Assembly (NCBI GenBank): GCA_014802265.1
Contig: JAAVCP010000089.1
Span: 1-40,083, forward strand
Direction of reading: 5' to 3'
Source of the DNA: Bacteroides sp.
GTDB lineage: Bacteria > Bacteroidota > Bacteroidia > Bacteroidales > Muribaculaceae
DNA: 40,083 bases
A program made the position numbers and the translations under genes. Every line of letters begins with the position of its first letter. Within the stretch, counting starts at the first letter, position 1. Of this stretch, positions 26,683 to 38,000 are shown piece after piece. Below the pieces are notes generated by a model. The model was not told the origin of the DNA. It made no database searches and was given only the letters and a program-made list of their open reading frames with translations.

Positions 26683-29600
26683 ATGGATAAATTACGATAC
26701 ATACTCCTTGCATCACTGCTATGGATAATAATGCCGGCAGTGTTTGCCCAATCGGAGAATCTGATGCGCGGTATGGTCACTGATGACATGGACGAACCGG
26801 TCATCGGAGCCAATATACGTGAGGTAGATGCCCAAAACCGAGTAATGAGCGTTACAGCTACCGACATCAACGGAGAATTCTCCCTCATTCTGAAAAATAA
26901 GAAAAATAAAGTCATAATCTCCTACGTGGGATGTAAGCCTGTTACTCTCGACTACACACCGGAAGTCAATGTACGCCTTGACCCTGTCAGCGACCTTAAT
27001 GAAGTTGTGGTAGTGGCACAAAAGATGACCAATGACGGCGGTATGCCGATTCCGGTACGTGAAATATCGGGTGCGGTCCAGACTATCAATACCAAGGCAT
27101 TCGAAGGTGTGTCGGTATCATCTGTTGACGATGCCCTTCAGGGACGTCTCGCCGGTCTTGATATTGTGAACGCCTCAGGCGACCTTGGTTCAGGGTCATC
27201 AATGCGTATACGCGGCACAGGCACAATCAACTCTAACGCCACTCCGCTTATCGTGCTTAATGACATACCCTATGAAAGCCATGTCGACGGCACATTTGAC
27301 TATGCCAATGCCACTTCTGAGCAATTTGCCAATCTCCTATGTATCAATCCTGAGGATATTGAGGAGATAACAGTACTCAAAGACGGTGCGTCAGCTGCCA
27401 TCTATGGCTCACGCGGTGCTAACGGCGTAATTATGATTAAGACAAAGCGTGGTGTCAAGGGTCCTCCGAAAGTGCAGTACCTCTACAAATTCTCTATGCA
27501 TCGTCAGCCTAAAGGACGCACAATGCTGTCAGGCGATGACTACACAATGCTCATGAAGCAGGCTTATTTTAATCCTCGCCAAGATGAAAATGCCTGTAAT
27601 CTCCCGGAATTTAACTATGATCCTACTTTCTCAGAATATGAGCAATTTAACAACAATACTGATTGGGTTGATGAAGTAACACAATACGGTTACACTCACG
27701 ACAACACCATCAATATAACCGGTGGTGGTGACAAAGCCAAATACCGTATGTCGCTCGGCTACTATAATCAGAGTGGTACAATCATCAAGCAGCATCTTGA
27801 CCGTATTTCAACACTGATGAATCTTGACTATCAAGTGAGTGACCGACTCCGTTTCTCAACTGAGTTCTCTCTCACCCATACCAAGAACAAACAGAACTAT
27901 AAGGAAGACTGGTATTCGGAAGGATTACTTGACATTGCATATCGCAAGATGCCTAATGTCAGCGTATACCGCCAAGATGAATTTGGCAACAATACTAATG
28001 AGTACTACACTATTCCTATGAGTTCCGGGCTTGACGACAGCCAGAAATACTTAGTCAATCCTGTGGCGCTCGCTAACCTTGCACGCTACGATGAGACAAA
28101 TATGCGCATCATGCCTACACTGCGTCTATACTACGATATTTTGAACCCTGAGCAGCATCGCCTGCGCTATTCAGGTTATGTGCAGTTTGATATCGAAAAC
28201 AAGAAGGAAGATAAAAATCTTCCGAGCGAACTATATTCCTACAAATGGGACAACGGCAACACTAACCGAAACTATAGTCGCGAAGCTGAATCTCTCAATA
28301 TTCAGACCAAGCATGACCTCCTTTTCGTACCCCGAATCGGCGATGACCATTCTCTCAGTATCCTCGCCGCATGGGAACTGACCACAGGTAACTCACAATA
28401 TCAGGAATTCCGCAAATACAATATGCCAAACGGTATATTAAATCCTACTCAAAACGGCTATAATGATGCCATGGAGAGTACACGTGGTGAATGGAGATCA
28501 ATGGCATATATGGGACGTGTGCATTACGCTTACCAGTCAAAATATATAGTTGATGCCACTATACGTCGTGATGGATCCACACGTTTCGGACCAAAAAACC
28601 GCTGGGGTACATTCCCCGCAGTATCGCTGAAATGGATTCTCAGCGATGAAAATTTTATGGAATGGAGCCGCTCGTGGCTCAATATGTTCGGACTTCGTCT
28701 CGGGTATGGCAAGACAGGACGTCAACCAGACTACGAATATCTGCACTTCTCTCGCTACAGCGGTGGTGGCACATATATTGATGTCTCGACTATGCGCCCA
28801 TCTTCAGTGCGTCTTAGCAACCTTAAATGGGAGACCAATACCAGCTATAACTTCGGTATTGATGCCAACTTCTACAACAATATGTTCAACTTCGACTTTA
28901 ATGTCTTTCATGAGAAGAACCGTGACTTGCTTTTCAGCAATTTCACTATCCCTTCATCATCAGGATTCGGGTCGATACAATATATTAACGGTGGCTCAAT
29001 GGAGAAGAACGGTTGGGAGCTAAACTTCTATACCAATAATCTCGTCAAGGTAGGCGACTGGACATTCGATGTCAACTTTAACCTCGCCAACTATAACTCT
29101 AAAATCACCGAATTGCTCCCCGCTATCGAGGAACTCAACAAAGGTGTATTCAACGGTCAGAACGGCTCTTATCTGAGCCGCATGCAGGTAGGAAATGCTT
29201 ATGGATCAGTCTATGGCTTCCGCTACAAGGGTGTCTACCAATGGAGCGATTATGAAGAGGGACGTGAAGGCACTGCTCCAGTAGTGTACGATGCTGATGG
29301 CAATGTGGTGCTTGATTCCAACGGAAAGCCTCTCCCTATGTATTTCGGCTACGGTTCAACCAACTATAAGTTTAAAGGTGGGGATGCCATTTATGAAGAC
29401 GTGAACCATGACGGCACAATTGACGAACTTGACATTGTTTATCTTGGTAACTGCAACCCCAAGCTCTATGGCGGTTTCGGATTCACAGCAAAATGGAAGA
29501 CTTTCTCTGTGACTGCTTTCTTCAACTTCCGTACAGGAAACAAAGTAGTAAACTACGGGCGTATGAATGCTGAGAATATGTATACCAATAATAATCAATC

Positions 29601-29946
29601 AATCGCCGTCAACTGGCGCTGGCGCAAAGAGGGCGATGTAACCGATATGCCTCGTGCTCTCTACAACTACGGCTACAACTGGCTCGGTTCTGACCGCTAT
29701 GTAGAAGACGGTTCTTTCCTCCGTTTCAAATACCTTACCTTCAACTATGCGTTCCCTTCAGATCTGATAAAGCAAGTACGCCTCAATCAGCTGAATCTCT
29801 ATCTGACTCTCAACAATATCTTCACGGTCACCAAATATAAAGGTGTAGACCCGGAAATCTCACCAAATGAATATGGTATTGCTGAAGACAAGAGTAACAC
29901 ACCTCGCTCACAGTATTTCACATTCGGCATGACAGTGGGATTCTGA
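26683..29946 (+). CDS. SusC/RagA-family TonB-dependent outer-membrane transporter (first)
   Basis: A 1087-residue TonB-dependent transporter that imports ligands through the outer membrane. It has a signal peptide (1-22, ending VFA-QS), then a carboxypeptidase-regulatory-like domain (about 26-100, GMVTDDMDEPVIGANI). The plug domain contains LQGRLAGLDIVNASGDLGSG, RIRGTGTINSNATPLIVLND and DIEEITVLKDGASAAIYGSRGANGVIMIKTK-type sequence; all are standard SusC signatures. The long beta-barrel ends in an aromatic residue (FTFGMTVGF). It follows the first FAS1 gene by 31 bases and is 14 bases before its SusD partner. Confidence 0.96.
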   Translation: MDKLRYILLASLLWIIMPAVFAQSENLMRGMVTDDMDEPVIGANIREVDAQNRVMSVTATDINGEFSLILKNKKNKVIISYVGCKPVTLDYTPEVNVRLDPVSDLNEVVVVAQKMTNDGGMPIPVREISGAVQTINTKAFEGVSVSSVDDALQGRLAGLDIVNASGDLGSGSSMRIRGTGTINSNATPLIVLNDIPYESHVDGTFDYANATSEQFANLLCINPEDIEEITVLKDGASAAIYGSRGANGVIMIKTKRGVKGPPKVQYLYKFSMHRQPKGRTMLSGDDYTMLMKQAYFNPRQDENACNLPEFNYDPTFSEYEQFNNNTDWVDEVTQYGYTHDNTINITGGGDKAKYRMSLGYYNQSGTIIKQHLDRISTLMNLDYQVSDRLRFSTEFSLTHTKNKQNYKEDWYSEGLLDIAYRKMPNVSVYRQDEFGNNTNEYYTIPMSSGLDDSQKYLVNPVALANLARYDETNMRIMPTLRLYYDILNPEQHRLRYSGYVQFDIENKKEDKNLPSELYSYKWDNGNTNRNYSREAESLNIQTKHDLLFVPRIGDDHSLSILAAWELTTGNSQYQEFRKYNMPNGILNPTQNGYNDAMESTRGEWRSMAYMGRVHYAYQSKYIVDATIRRDGSTRFGPKNRWGTFPAVSLKWILSDENFMEWSRSWLNMFGLRLGYGKTGRQPDYEYLHFSRYSGGGTYIDVSTMRPSSVRLSNLKWETNTSYNFGIDANFYNNMFNFDFNVFHEKNRDLLFSNFTIPSSSGFGSIQYINGGSMEKNGWELNFYTNNLVKVGDWTFDVNFNLANYNSKITELLPAIEELNKGVFNGQNGSYLSRMQVGNAYGSVYGFRYKGVYQWSDYEEGREGTAPVVYDADGNVVLDSNGKPLPMYFGYGSTNYKFKGGDAIYEDVNHDGTIDELDIVYLGNCNPKLYGGFGFTAKWKTFSVTAFFNFRTGNKVVNYGRMNAENMYTNNNQSIAVNWRWRKEGDVTDMPRALYNYGYNWLGSDRYVEDGSFLRFKYLTFNYAFPSDLIKQVRLNQLNLYLTLNNIFTVTKYKGVDPEISPNEYGIAEDKSNTPRSQYFTFGMTVGF

Positions 29947-29960
29947 CCTTAAAACCTATA

Positions 29961-31538
29961 ATGGAAAAAACTACTATCAAAATGATAAATAAAGCATTGA
30001 AATATCTGGCGATTGCCGCTCTCTCTTTACCGCTGGTATCCTGCGACAGCTTCTTTGACATAAAACCCTCTGATGAAATGGTACTTGATGAGTACTGGCA
30101 GAATGAAGGCGACGTGCTTGCTGTCACCATGGAGTGCTACCGTGCTATGGCATCATACGATTATATGAAACGTCTTATCGTGTGGGGCGAGCTGCGTGGC
30201 GATAATGTGGTGGTAAGTCCGGGCAATGGTGACAGCGATATCCGCTACATAGGCAATCTTAACCTACTCCCTTCAAATGGCTACACATCGTGGACATCTT
30301 TCTATAATGTCATCAATCTCTGTAACACCGTGGAACACTATGCGCCAATAGCCTGCGAACTTGACCCCAATTTCACCCAGGCACAGCTTAACGGCTATAT
30401 AGCTGAGGTCAAAGGCATACGTGCGTTCACATATTTCACTCTCGTGCGCGCTTTCCGCGATGTTCCGTTTGTGACAGAGCCTACTATTGACGACACTCAA
30501 GTGTTCCAGATACCACAGAGTGATCCCGACGAACTTATCGACTATCTCATTGATGATCTGAAGAGCGTAGAGGGAAGTGCCATAACCTCATGGAGCAATA
30601 CAGCCTACACTAAAGGGAGAATCACACAGGCTGCCATACGCTCCCTTATCGCCGATATGTGTCTGTGGCGCGAAAGATATGAGGAATGCGTGGATTATTG
30701 CGACCGTATCCTAAATGACCACAATAATCCGTTCATGCTTGAGAATGGTTCTACATTCGGACGCTCAGTGTTTATAACCGGCAACTCCAATGAAAGTATT
30801 TTTGAGTTGCAGATGTCTTCTACAACCACTTATAATGGGGCGCTATCCGATTGCTATGGCAATAGCCGCCAAGGTGATGCCATGCAGATGATACCTTATG
30901 ACTTTGAGACAGCAGGAAGCACACTTTTCGGTGACACCGACTATCGCAAACGTATCTTCTATTACGCCAACTCCGGCGCAACGGCAATAAGGAAGTATGT
31001 GGCAAACCTGAAGCCATCAGCCCTGACTGCTTCATCGTTAACCGATAATGATTATGAATTCTATTCTACATTTGAGCGCAATTGGATTCTTTATCGTCTT
31101 CCTGACATTTATCTGATGAAGGCAGAGGCTCTTGCAGAGCAGGGCAGCAATCTTGAGGAGGCTTTCCGACTCGCTACCCTTACCTACGACCGTGCCAATC
31201 CGGGTCTCGGCGCAACGTCGCTCAATTATGCGGAATATGCCTCTCAGACAGCAGTGCTCAACTTTATCTTCGACGAGCGCCAGAGGGAATTCATGTTTGA
31301 AGGGAAACGGTACTTCGACATATTACGCCGCATCAGTCATCACCGCACTGACTTTCGAAATATTGTCTCCTCATATCTCCAACCGAAATATGCAGACCTT
31401 GATCAGTCAACAGTGGCAAGTAAACTGAGTGCCTACGATGCTCTCTTCATGCCAATCAACAGCACAGAGATGAGAGCCAACCTCCTGTTAAAGCAGAATC
31501 CATTCTACGAAACTTCGTCAGACATTAATCTTGACTGA
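29961..31538 (+). CDS. RagB/SusD-family nutrient-binding lipoprotein (first)
   Basis: A 525-residue SusD-type lid lipoprotein that works with the preceding SusC. The signal ends LPLVSC; the lipidated Cys is residue 28 from this start, or 21 if the second in-frame ATG at 29982 is used. N-terminal FFDIKPSDEMVLDEYWQNEGDV and VWGELRGDNVVV, the helix-rich TPR-like core (GRITQAAIRSLIADMCLWRERYEECVDYC is the central part) and the C-terminal DERQREFMFEGKRYFDILRR are hallmarks of the family. Ligand not predictable. Lies between the first SusC and the second FAS1 gene. Confidence 0.95.
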   Translation: MEKTTIKMINKALKYLAIAALSLPLVSCDSFFDIKPSDEMVLDEYWQNEGDVLAVTMECYRAMASYDYMKRLIVWGELRGDNVVVSPGNGDSDIRYIGNLNLLPSNGYTSWTSFYNVINLCNTVEHYAPIACELDPNFTQAQLNGYIAEVKGIRAFTYFTLVRAFRDVPFVTEPTIDDTQVFQIPQSDPDELIDYLIDDLKSVEGSAITSWSNTAYTKGRITQAAIRSLIADMCLWRERYEECVDYCDRILNDHNNPFMLENGSTFGRSVFITGNSNESIFELQMSSTTTYNGALSDCYGNSRQGDAMQMIPYDFETAGSTLFGDTDYRKRIFYYANSGATAIRKYVANLKPSALTASSLTDNDYEFYSTFERNWILYRLPDIYLMKAEALAEQGSNLEEAFRLATLTYDRANPGLGATSLNYAEYASQTAVLNFIFDERQREFMFEGKRYFDILRRISHHRTDFRNIVSSYLQPKYADLDQSTVASKLSAYDALFMPINSTEMRANLLLKQNPFYETSSDINLD

Positions 31539-31570
31539 TGGGGCAATTACCTTTAACACAAATGTGAATT

Positions 31571-33427
31571 ATGAATATCAACAGAATAAAATCACTTTTC
31601 AGTTTCGCGGCATTATGTCTTGCATCAGCCACACCGTTGATGCTGTCCTCATGTGGCGACGATGTGGAAGACGGTGCCTACTACACTTTTACCGGTCAGA
31701 CAGTGGCAAGCTATGCGCGCGACACTGAGGGTCATTCTATTTTCGCCGCTCTTCTTAAAGATACCGGCAACGATGCATTGCTATCATCTTACGGGCATTA
31801 CACGGTGTTTATGCCAACAGACAATGCGTTGGAAAAATATCTGAACGATAATGGTAAGACCTATGACTCTCTAACTCAGGAAGAAAAGTCGGAGATAGTC
31901 TATAACCATGTCATAAAAAGTGGAGGCAATGATTATAAATCAGAAACTTTTGAAGAAGGCTCTCTTCCGGAGACTACAATGAGTGATAATTATATCACTA
32001 TCTCTTTCCACACCGATGACCTCGGGTCAGGATTGGTGATATATATTAACAAGACCACTCCCATAATCGAGAAAGACATAGAAGTACACAACGGTGTAAT
32101 TCATGTGGTTGGAGGTGTGATAGAGCCGTCTAAAAACTTTCTTCTTGATGCTATCAAAGAGAATGGTGAGTTTGACATATTCGCACAAGCACTCGAAACC
32201 ACAGAGCTTAACAAAAAGCTCGAGCTGATATATGATGAGTCGTATGTAGCACCCTACCCCGATGGCGAACTGGTGCGTGGAGAGAGTAAATTCTTTGTGC
32301 CGACAGTGAAACGCTATGGGTTCACTCTTTTTGCAGAATCTGATAAGGTTATGAATGCCAACGGGATAACCTCTCTGGAAGACCTAACAGCCTATGCTGA
32401 AAGTTTCTACGGTACCTCTGCACAAGGAGAATATACTAATCCTGAAAATGCTCTCAATAAATTCGTAGCATACCATCTTCTCAACCGACAGATGAATACT
32501 AACGAATTTCTATACAACGGACCTTGCACCATGACATCTTTCATGGATAAACGCACAGAATACTACGAGACAATGTATACCTACCGTCTTATGGAGATAA
32601 AGGCAGGCAATAAGATCAACCAGCTTGCCAATGGCAACTACGTCGGTATAGATGAAAGCAACTGTGGAATAAGCGCAGTCAACGGTTTTGCGCATGGAAT
32701 CACTGATATGCTTGTGTATGATGAAGACATAATGATCAACGATGTCCTCAACAAGCGCATACGCTTCGATTTCTACAATGTTCCGCCTGAACTTACCAAC
32801 AACAATATACGCTGGCAACTCACTTCCCTTCCCCAAGGGTATTCCGGTTATGTGATTCCAAACGACTTCTGCTCTGACTATCTTTCTTTCTCCGATGAAA
32901 CAGAAATCACTATGTGGGCATCTGACGGATGGACCAATTTTGAAGCCGATGAGCTGAAACTCAATGGTTGGTATGATTTCACTCTGCGTATGCTTCCAAT
33001 ACCTCCCGGTTCCTACGAAATACGTATCGGCTATCGTCAGGAGTCTTGGAGAGGAATTGCCCAGCTATTTGTTGATGGTGAAATCCAAGGTATTCCACGA
33101 GATCTGCGTATTGCCGGCACCGACCCTATGGTAGGTTGGGAAGCAGACGACCAATTGAGTCCTGCTGCAAGAGCTGAGAATGACAAGGCAATGCGTAACC
33201 GAGGTTATATGAAAGCTCCTGCCTCAATATATACTCCTCAGAACGGTGGCACATCATTACGTAACATTGCAGCCGCACTACGTATCATCGTCGGACAATT
33301 CAACTTCCAGGAATATGGAGCACATTATCTTCGTGGAAAGAATGTCTATGCCCCCGATCAGGAGTTTCATGGAGATTATATCGAAATTATCCCCACAAGC
33401 CTCATTGACCGTGAGGATATCTATTAA
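31571..33427 (+). CDS. FAS1 lipoprotein with C-terminal beta-rich module (second FAS1 gene)
   Basis: A 618-residue lipoprotein; the signal ends LMLSSC with Cys28. The first FAS1 module (about 45-200) is canonical: HYTVFMPTDNALEKYL as H1 and NGVIHVVGGVIEP as H2. A second, more divergent FAS1 module (about 205-395) includes YGFTLFAESDKVMNA and ALNKFVAYHLLNRQ. The last 220 residues are different: beta-rich, with WYDFTLRMLPIPPGSYEIRI and RGIAQLFVDGEIQGIPRDLRI, like a carbohydrate- or ligand-binding sandwich I cannot name. Placed between the two SusCD pairs, 32 bases after the first SusD. A surface ligand-binding role is inferred. Confidence 0.83.
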   Translation: MNINRIKSLFSFAALCLASATPLMLSSCGDDVEDGAYYTFTGQTVASYARDTEGHSIFAALLKDTGNDALLSSYGHYTVFMPTDNALEKYLNDNGKTYDSLTQEEKSEIVYNHVIKSGGNDYKSETFEEGSLPETTMSDNYITISFHTDDLGSGLVIYINKTTPIIEKDIEVHNGVIHVVGGVIEPSKNFLLDAIKENGEFDIFAQALETTELNKKLELIYDESYVAPYPDGELVRGESKFFVPTVKRYGFTLFAESDKVMNANGITSLEDLTAYAESFYGTSAQGEYTNPENALNKFVAYHLLNRQMNTNEFLYNGPCTMTSFMDKRTEYYETMYTYRLMEIKAGNKINQLANGNYVGIDESNCGISAVNGFAHGITDMLVYDEDIMINDVLNKRIRFDFYNVPPELTNNNIRWQLTSLPQGYSGYVIPNDFCSDYLSFSDETEITMWASDGWTNFEADELKLNGWYDFTLRMLPIPPGSYEIRIGYRQESWRGIAQLFVDGEIQGIPRDLRIAGTDPMVGWEADDQLSPAARAENDKAMRNRGYMKAPASIYTPQNGGTSLRNIAAALRIIVGQFNFQEYGAHYLRGKNVYAPDQEFHGDYIEIIPTSLIDREDIY

Positions 33428-33445
33428 CGATTAACACTGCTCACA

Positions 33446-35044
33446 ATGACAATTAACAACTTAAATAAATTCTTAGGAACCTCGATGCTCGCCATGCTTT
33501 CCCTTATGGGAGGCTGTGCGAGCGACTGGAACGACCATTATTCCCCTCAAGACTCAGAGAAATCTGACCAGACTGTGCTGCAGCTTATTAAGAGTAATCC
33601 TGATCTTTCCGTATTCGCCGGAATGATTGAGGCTGCAGGCATGGCAGACATGCTTAACACTACACAGACCTACACTATATGGGTTCCTTCAAATGAAGCT
33701 CTAAGCGAAGTGGATCTCAATGATGAGGAAGAAGTGAAGAGAATCGTCGCAAATCATATAGCACGCTACAATATATCTTCTTCTACGAATCCCGAAAAAT
33801 ATGTGCGCATGTATAACGGAAAGATGAACCGTTTTAATGGTAACACATTTGCCGGGGTAGAATTAATCCAAAGCGACATAATAGCCTCTAACGGTGTCCT
33901 TCATCTACTCAAAGAGGCTATACCCTACCGTTATAATCTTCGCGAATATATCAATACCCACCCCGAGTATTCCCTATTGGCAGATTTCCTGTCGCGTTAT
34001 GACGAGCAGAAATTCGATGAAGAGTCGAGTGCACCGCTTGATGTAGATGAAAATGGTAACACTGTCTATGACACTGTGACCGTGGCGTATAACCGTCTGT
34101 TTGAGCATCCTGTCTATGGACTCGGCTCAATTGAGGCGGAAGATTCCGTCTTCACCATGTTGATTCCTGACAACCGTGCATGGCAAGAAGCCTACGATAA
34201 GATCTCCCCTTATTTCATTGTCTATAATGCAGATGTTGTAAAAGCAGATTCAATTCGTGACGTACAGACATCTTTGGCAATCGTCAGTGACTTGATTTTC
34301 CGCTCAGAAATAACCGAACCGCAGACTGCAGGACCTCAGACTACTACTTCCGGCAGTCTCATAACAGATATGGCAGCGATGTTTACAGGCTCAATTCCTG
34401 AGAAGGCTTCCAATGGCATGATATATCTTACCTCTTCTCTCTACCTTGATCCCACCGCTACTTTCAATAAGCCAATCAATGTGGAGGCAGAGGAGACAAC
34501 AGGACGCGAGACCACCAGTCGTACGGCTGTCTACACACGTGTAATCGGCACTGACAATCCTTTCTACAATGATCTGTCGGGACACAGTTATCTTGAAGTA
34601 CAGAGCACCACAGTCTCTGCATCTCCCGGCGTAACATTCCGGGTGCCCGGTGTGCTGTCGGGGAAATATGACATATATGCCACTTTCGTCCCTGCCATAG
34701 TAGAGGATGCCTCCCAAAGTAATGACAGCACTCGCTTAATGTTCACATTCCATTATCCGGATCCTGCCACAGGTAAGAATATACAGACCGTATTCGAAGA
34801 TGAAACTTTCCTTACTTCAGGCACCCAAATGACCACTATCAAAGTAGCCGACGGTTTCAAATTCCCCGTCAGTGATTTCACAGACCGCCTTTGGATTATG
34901 GATCCGCTGAACGATTATTCTAATAAGCTATCAACAATCACGGTTGACGTGGAACCCAACGTAGGACGCGACGAATTCAACAACGGTATTCTTACACGCC
35001 GTTTCAGGATTGACCGCATTTATCTTATTCCTGTCACCGATTAA
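33446..35044 (+). CDS. FAS1 lipoprotein with C-terminal beta-sandwich (third FAS1 gene)
   Basis: A 532-residue lipoprotein; the signal ends LMGGC with Cys24, followed by SDWNDHY, a sequence often seen right after the lipid anchor of Bacteroidetes FAS1 proteins. The first FAS1 module (about 42-160) has YTIWVPSNEALSEV and NGVLHLLKEAIPY. The second (about 164-335) has FTMLIPDNRAWQEAY and NGMIYLTSSLYL. The remaining part (about 340-532) is a beta-rich domain with VTFRVPGVLSGKYDIYATFVPA and a closing FRIDRIYLIPV. It is 18 bases after the second FAS1 gene and 11 bases before the second SusC. Likely a surface accessory protein; function inferred from position. Confidence 0.83.
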   Translation: MTINNLNKFLGTSMLAMLSLMGGCASDWNDHYSPQDSEKSDQTVLQLIKSNPDLSVFAGMIEAAGMADMLNTTQTYTIWVPSNEALSEVDLNDEEEVKRIVANHIARYNISSSTNPEKYVRMYNGKMNRFNGNTFAGVELIQSDIIASNGVLHLLKEAIPYRYNLREYINTHPEYSLLADFLSRYDEQKFDEESSAPLDVDENGNTVYDTVTVAYNRLFEHPVYGLGSIEAEDSVFTMLIPDNRAWQEAYDKISPYFIVYNADVVKADSIRDVQTSLAIVSDLIFRSEITEPQTAGPQTTTSGSLITDMAAMFTGSIPEKASNGMIYLTSSLYLDPTATFNKPINVEAEETTGRETTSRTAVYTRVIGTDNPFYNDLSGHSYLEVQSTTVSASPGVTFRVPGVLSGKYDIYATFVPAIVEDASQSNDSTRLMFTFHYPDPATGKNIQTVFEDETFLTSGTQMTTIKVADGFKFPVSDFTDRLWIMDPLNDYSNKLSTITVDVEPNVGRDEFNNGILTRRFRIDRIYLIPVTD

Positions 35045-35055
35045 ACCTGCATCAC

Positions 35056-38000
35056 ATGAAATCTTCATATAAAAAATCTTCCAAATCGCTTATGAGGAGA
35101 GGGCTTCTCCTTGGCATACTTGCCGGCATGCCGTTGAGTCTGTGGGCTGACATACAGGTCACAGGACGTGTTACCGATGCCGGCACCGGGTCTCTTCTCC
35201 CGGGAGCACGCATCACTGTAGTTGACGGCACTGCCACAGCCATGACAAATGGTGAAGGTGAATATAAGCTCACAGCCCCACAAAGCAATGTGACCCTCCG
35301 CGTAGAAGCTCCCGGATTCAATCCCGTGCTTATCCCTCTGCGTGGCAATACTACCCTTGATATCCAGCTGCGTGCCAATACAGGTGAGAATCCAATCGGC
35401 ACCACCACAGCCGATAACAGCGTTTCAGACCTCCAGGGCGACTTGTTTACTGTAAGCCGTTCCGGAATGCCGGGAGCGGGTCACGCCGTATTTGTGGAAG
35501 GTCTGCACTCCATATCCACATCATCACAACCCTTATATGTAGTTGACGGAGTGGTATGGGCAACTGCTGACGGATTAGAAAGTTCTATCGTAGACGGACA
35601 TTTTAACAATCCTCTTGCATTGATTGATCCAAACGACATCGAAAGTATCAAGGTATTGCGTAACGGCACTGCCCTCTATGGAGCAAAGGGAGGTAACGGA
35701 GTAGTGTATATTACCACAAAACGTGCTAAAGATGAAGCCACTAAGATTGAGGCATGGGCATCCGTGGGATTCCGTGACAAGATAAAATCAATTCCCGTGA
35801 TGGACGCATCACAATATCGGCTATATGTGTCTGATGTAATTGGAGGTATGAACGATAAACAGGGTTTCACTGATCGTTTTGAATTTCTTAACGATGATCC
35901 CACTTCCATCTATTATAAGGCAAACCATAACAACACCGATTGGCTTGATCTCACCACCCGGGGAGGCATGCTTATGAATTATGGTGTGAGTGTTCGTGGT
36001 GGCGATGATCGTGCCCTCTATGCATTCTCGCTTGGCTATACTAAAAATGATGGCTCTGTAAAGGAAACTTCTTTCGACCGCCTGAATATCCGTTTTAATT
36101 CCGACATCAATCTTTGGAAAGGATTTAAGATGCGTTTCGACATAGCCTTTGCTCAAGCCACATGGCATCTTTTTGACGACGGAATAAATACTGTGTCATC
36201 ACCATCATATCTTGCAATGATAAAATCGCCCCTCTATCACCCCAACGTAATAAGCAATACGGGCGATGTGACTCTCAAATATTCCGATGTCGATGAGTTG
36301 AACATTGGTAACCCACTCTCTATCCTTGATCTTGGGAAAGCTGACAACCGTAACTATCGTTTCAATCTTGCCGCAAGTCCGGAATACCGTTTCAACGATA
36401 CTTGGAAACTCGGAGCCACCATAGGTTACACTTTCGACAAATCAAAGGAGAATAACTTCACTCCTGATTATGGTGTGGAAGACCGTGCGCTTATCAATGG
36501 CAACGGTGAAATCTATGCCACCTCACTAAACGAGGTACGCACATTGATGGGACGTCACACTGTGTTTAATGTTGACGCACACGGTGAGTTCCTCCCTATG
36601 CACGACTATGTTAATAATCTTGCGTTCCGTCTGGGCTACAGATTTCAGAACGATACCTACAACCGCAGCTATGGCGAGGGACACAACACTCCCTCTGACC
36701 ATGTTAACGCTTTAGGCAAGACCACAACAGAACTTCGTTTTTCAGAGGGACTTGACACTAAATGGCGTAATATCGGTTGGTATCTTACAGGTGATTACTC
36801 CCTCTACAACCGCTATTTCCTGAATGTGGCAGCTTCTATGGAAAGTTCATCTCTGTTTGGCAAGCATGCACCAGATGCCCTGAAGCTTGGCGGAGTGGCT
36901 TGGGGTCTCTTCCCTTCAGTCAATGCAGCATGGCTCATCTCTTCAGAGGAGTGGATGAGAAATATCTCTGTAATAGACATGATGAAACTGCGAGTAGGCT
37001 ACGAGATGGCTGGCAATGACCATATTCCGGCTCTTGCAAATGTGACATATCTGGCAAGTGAAAAAATGGCAGGACATGCTTTCGGTCTTGTCCTTTCCAA
37101 TATCGGTAACGATAAAATCAAATGGGAGACCACCAAGACATTCCGGGTAGGACTCGACATGAACTGGTTTGCTAATCGCTGGATGTGGCAGTTTGATTTC
37201 TACAAATCCACCACCAATGATCTTATGATGCTAAAAGAGCTGAAAGATGAGGCTGGAATCAAGACATTCTGGACTAACGGTGGCTCACTTGGCAATACAG
37301 GCATAAACTTCTCTACCACAGTCAGAGTCGTGGATAGCCGTGATTTCAAATTGGATCTCGGAGCTGCAATAGGTCATTATAAGAATAAAATCAAGACTCT
37401 CAATGATGGTTCATTCATTACAGATATAGCAGGCGCACAAGTTCTCACTACTACCGGGCAACCTCTCGGTGTGTTCTACGGATATAAGACTGAAGGTGTG
37501 TTCTCCACAGCTGACGATGCCTCACAAGCTAATCTTGCTATCCGTAACAACGACGGCTCCCTGAGTAAATTTGAAGCAGGCGACATGCACTTCGCCGATC
37601 CTAACAATGATGGAATCATAGACAGCAAAGACCGTCAAATAATTGGTAATCCCAACCCTGATTTCTACGGTAACTTCAATTTCCGCCTCAGCTGGAAAGG
37701 GTTCACATTGTCGTCTCTGTTCACATTCTCGTCTGGTAATGATATCTATAACGCTCTGCGTGCAAATCTGGAAAGCGGCAGCGATATTTATAACCAAAGC
37801 ACCGCAATGGTGAACCGTTGGGTTGCCAACGGACAAAAGACCGATATACCACGTGCCACCTATGGCGATCCTATGGGTAACTCTCGCTTCTCTGACCGCT
37901 GGATTGAAGATGGCTCTTATTTGAAATGGAAATCGCTTAAACTCAGCTATGCCGTTCCCTTGAAGACAACGGCTATTCAAGGTATTGAGGTATGGTTTGC

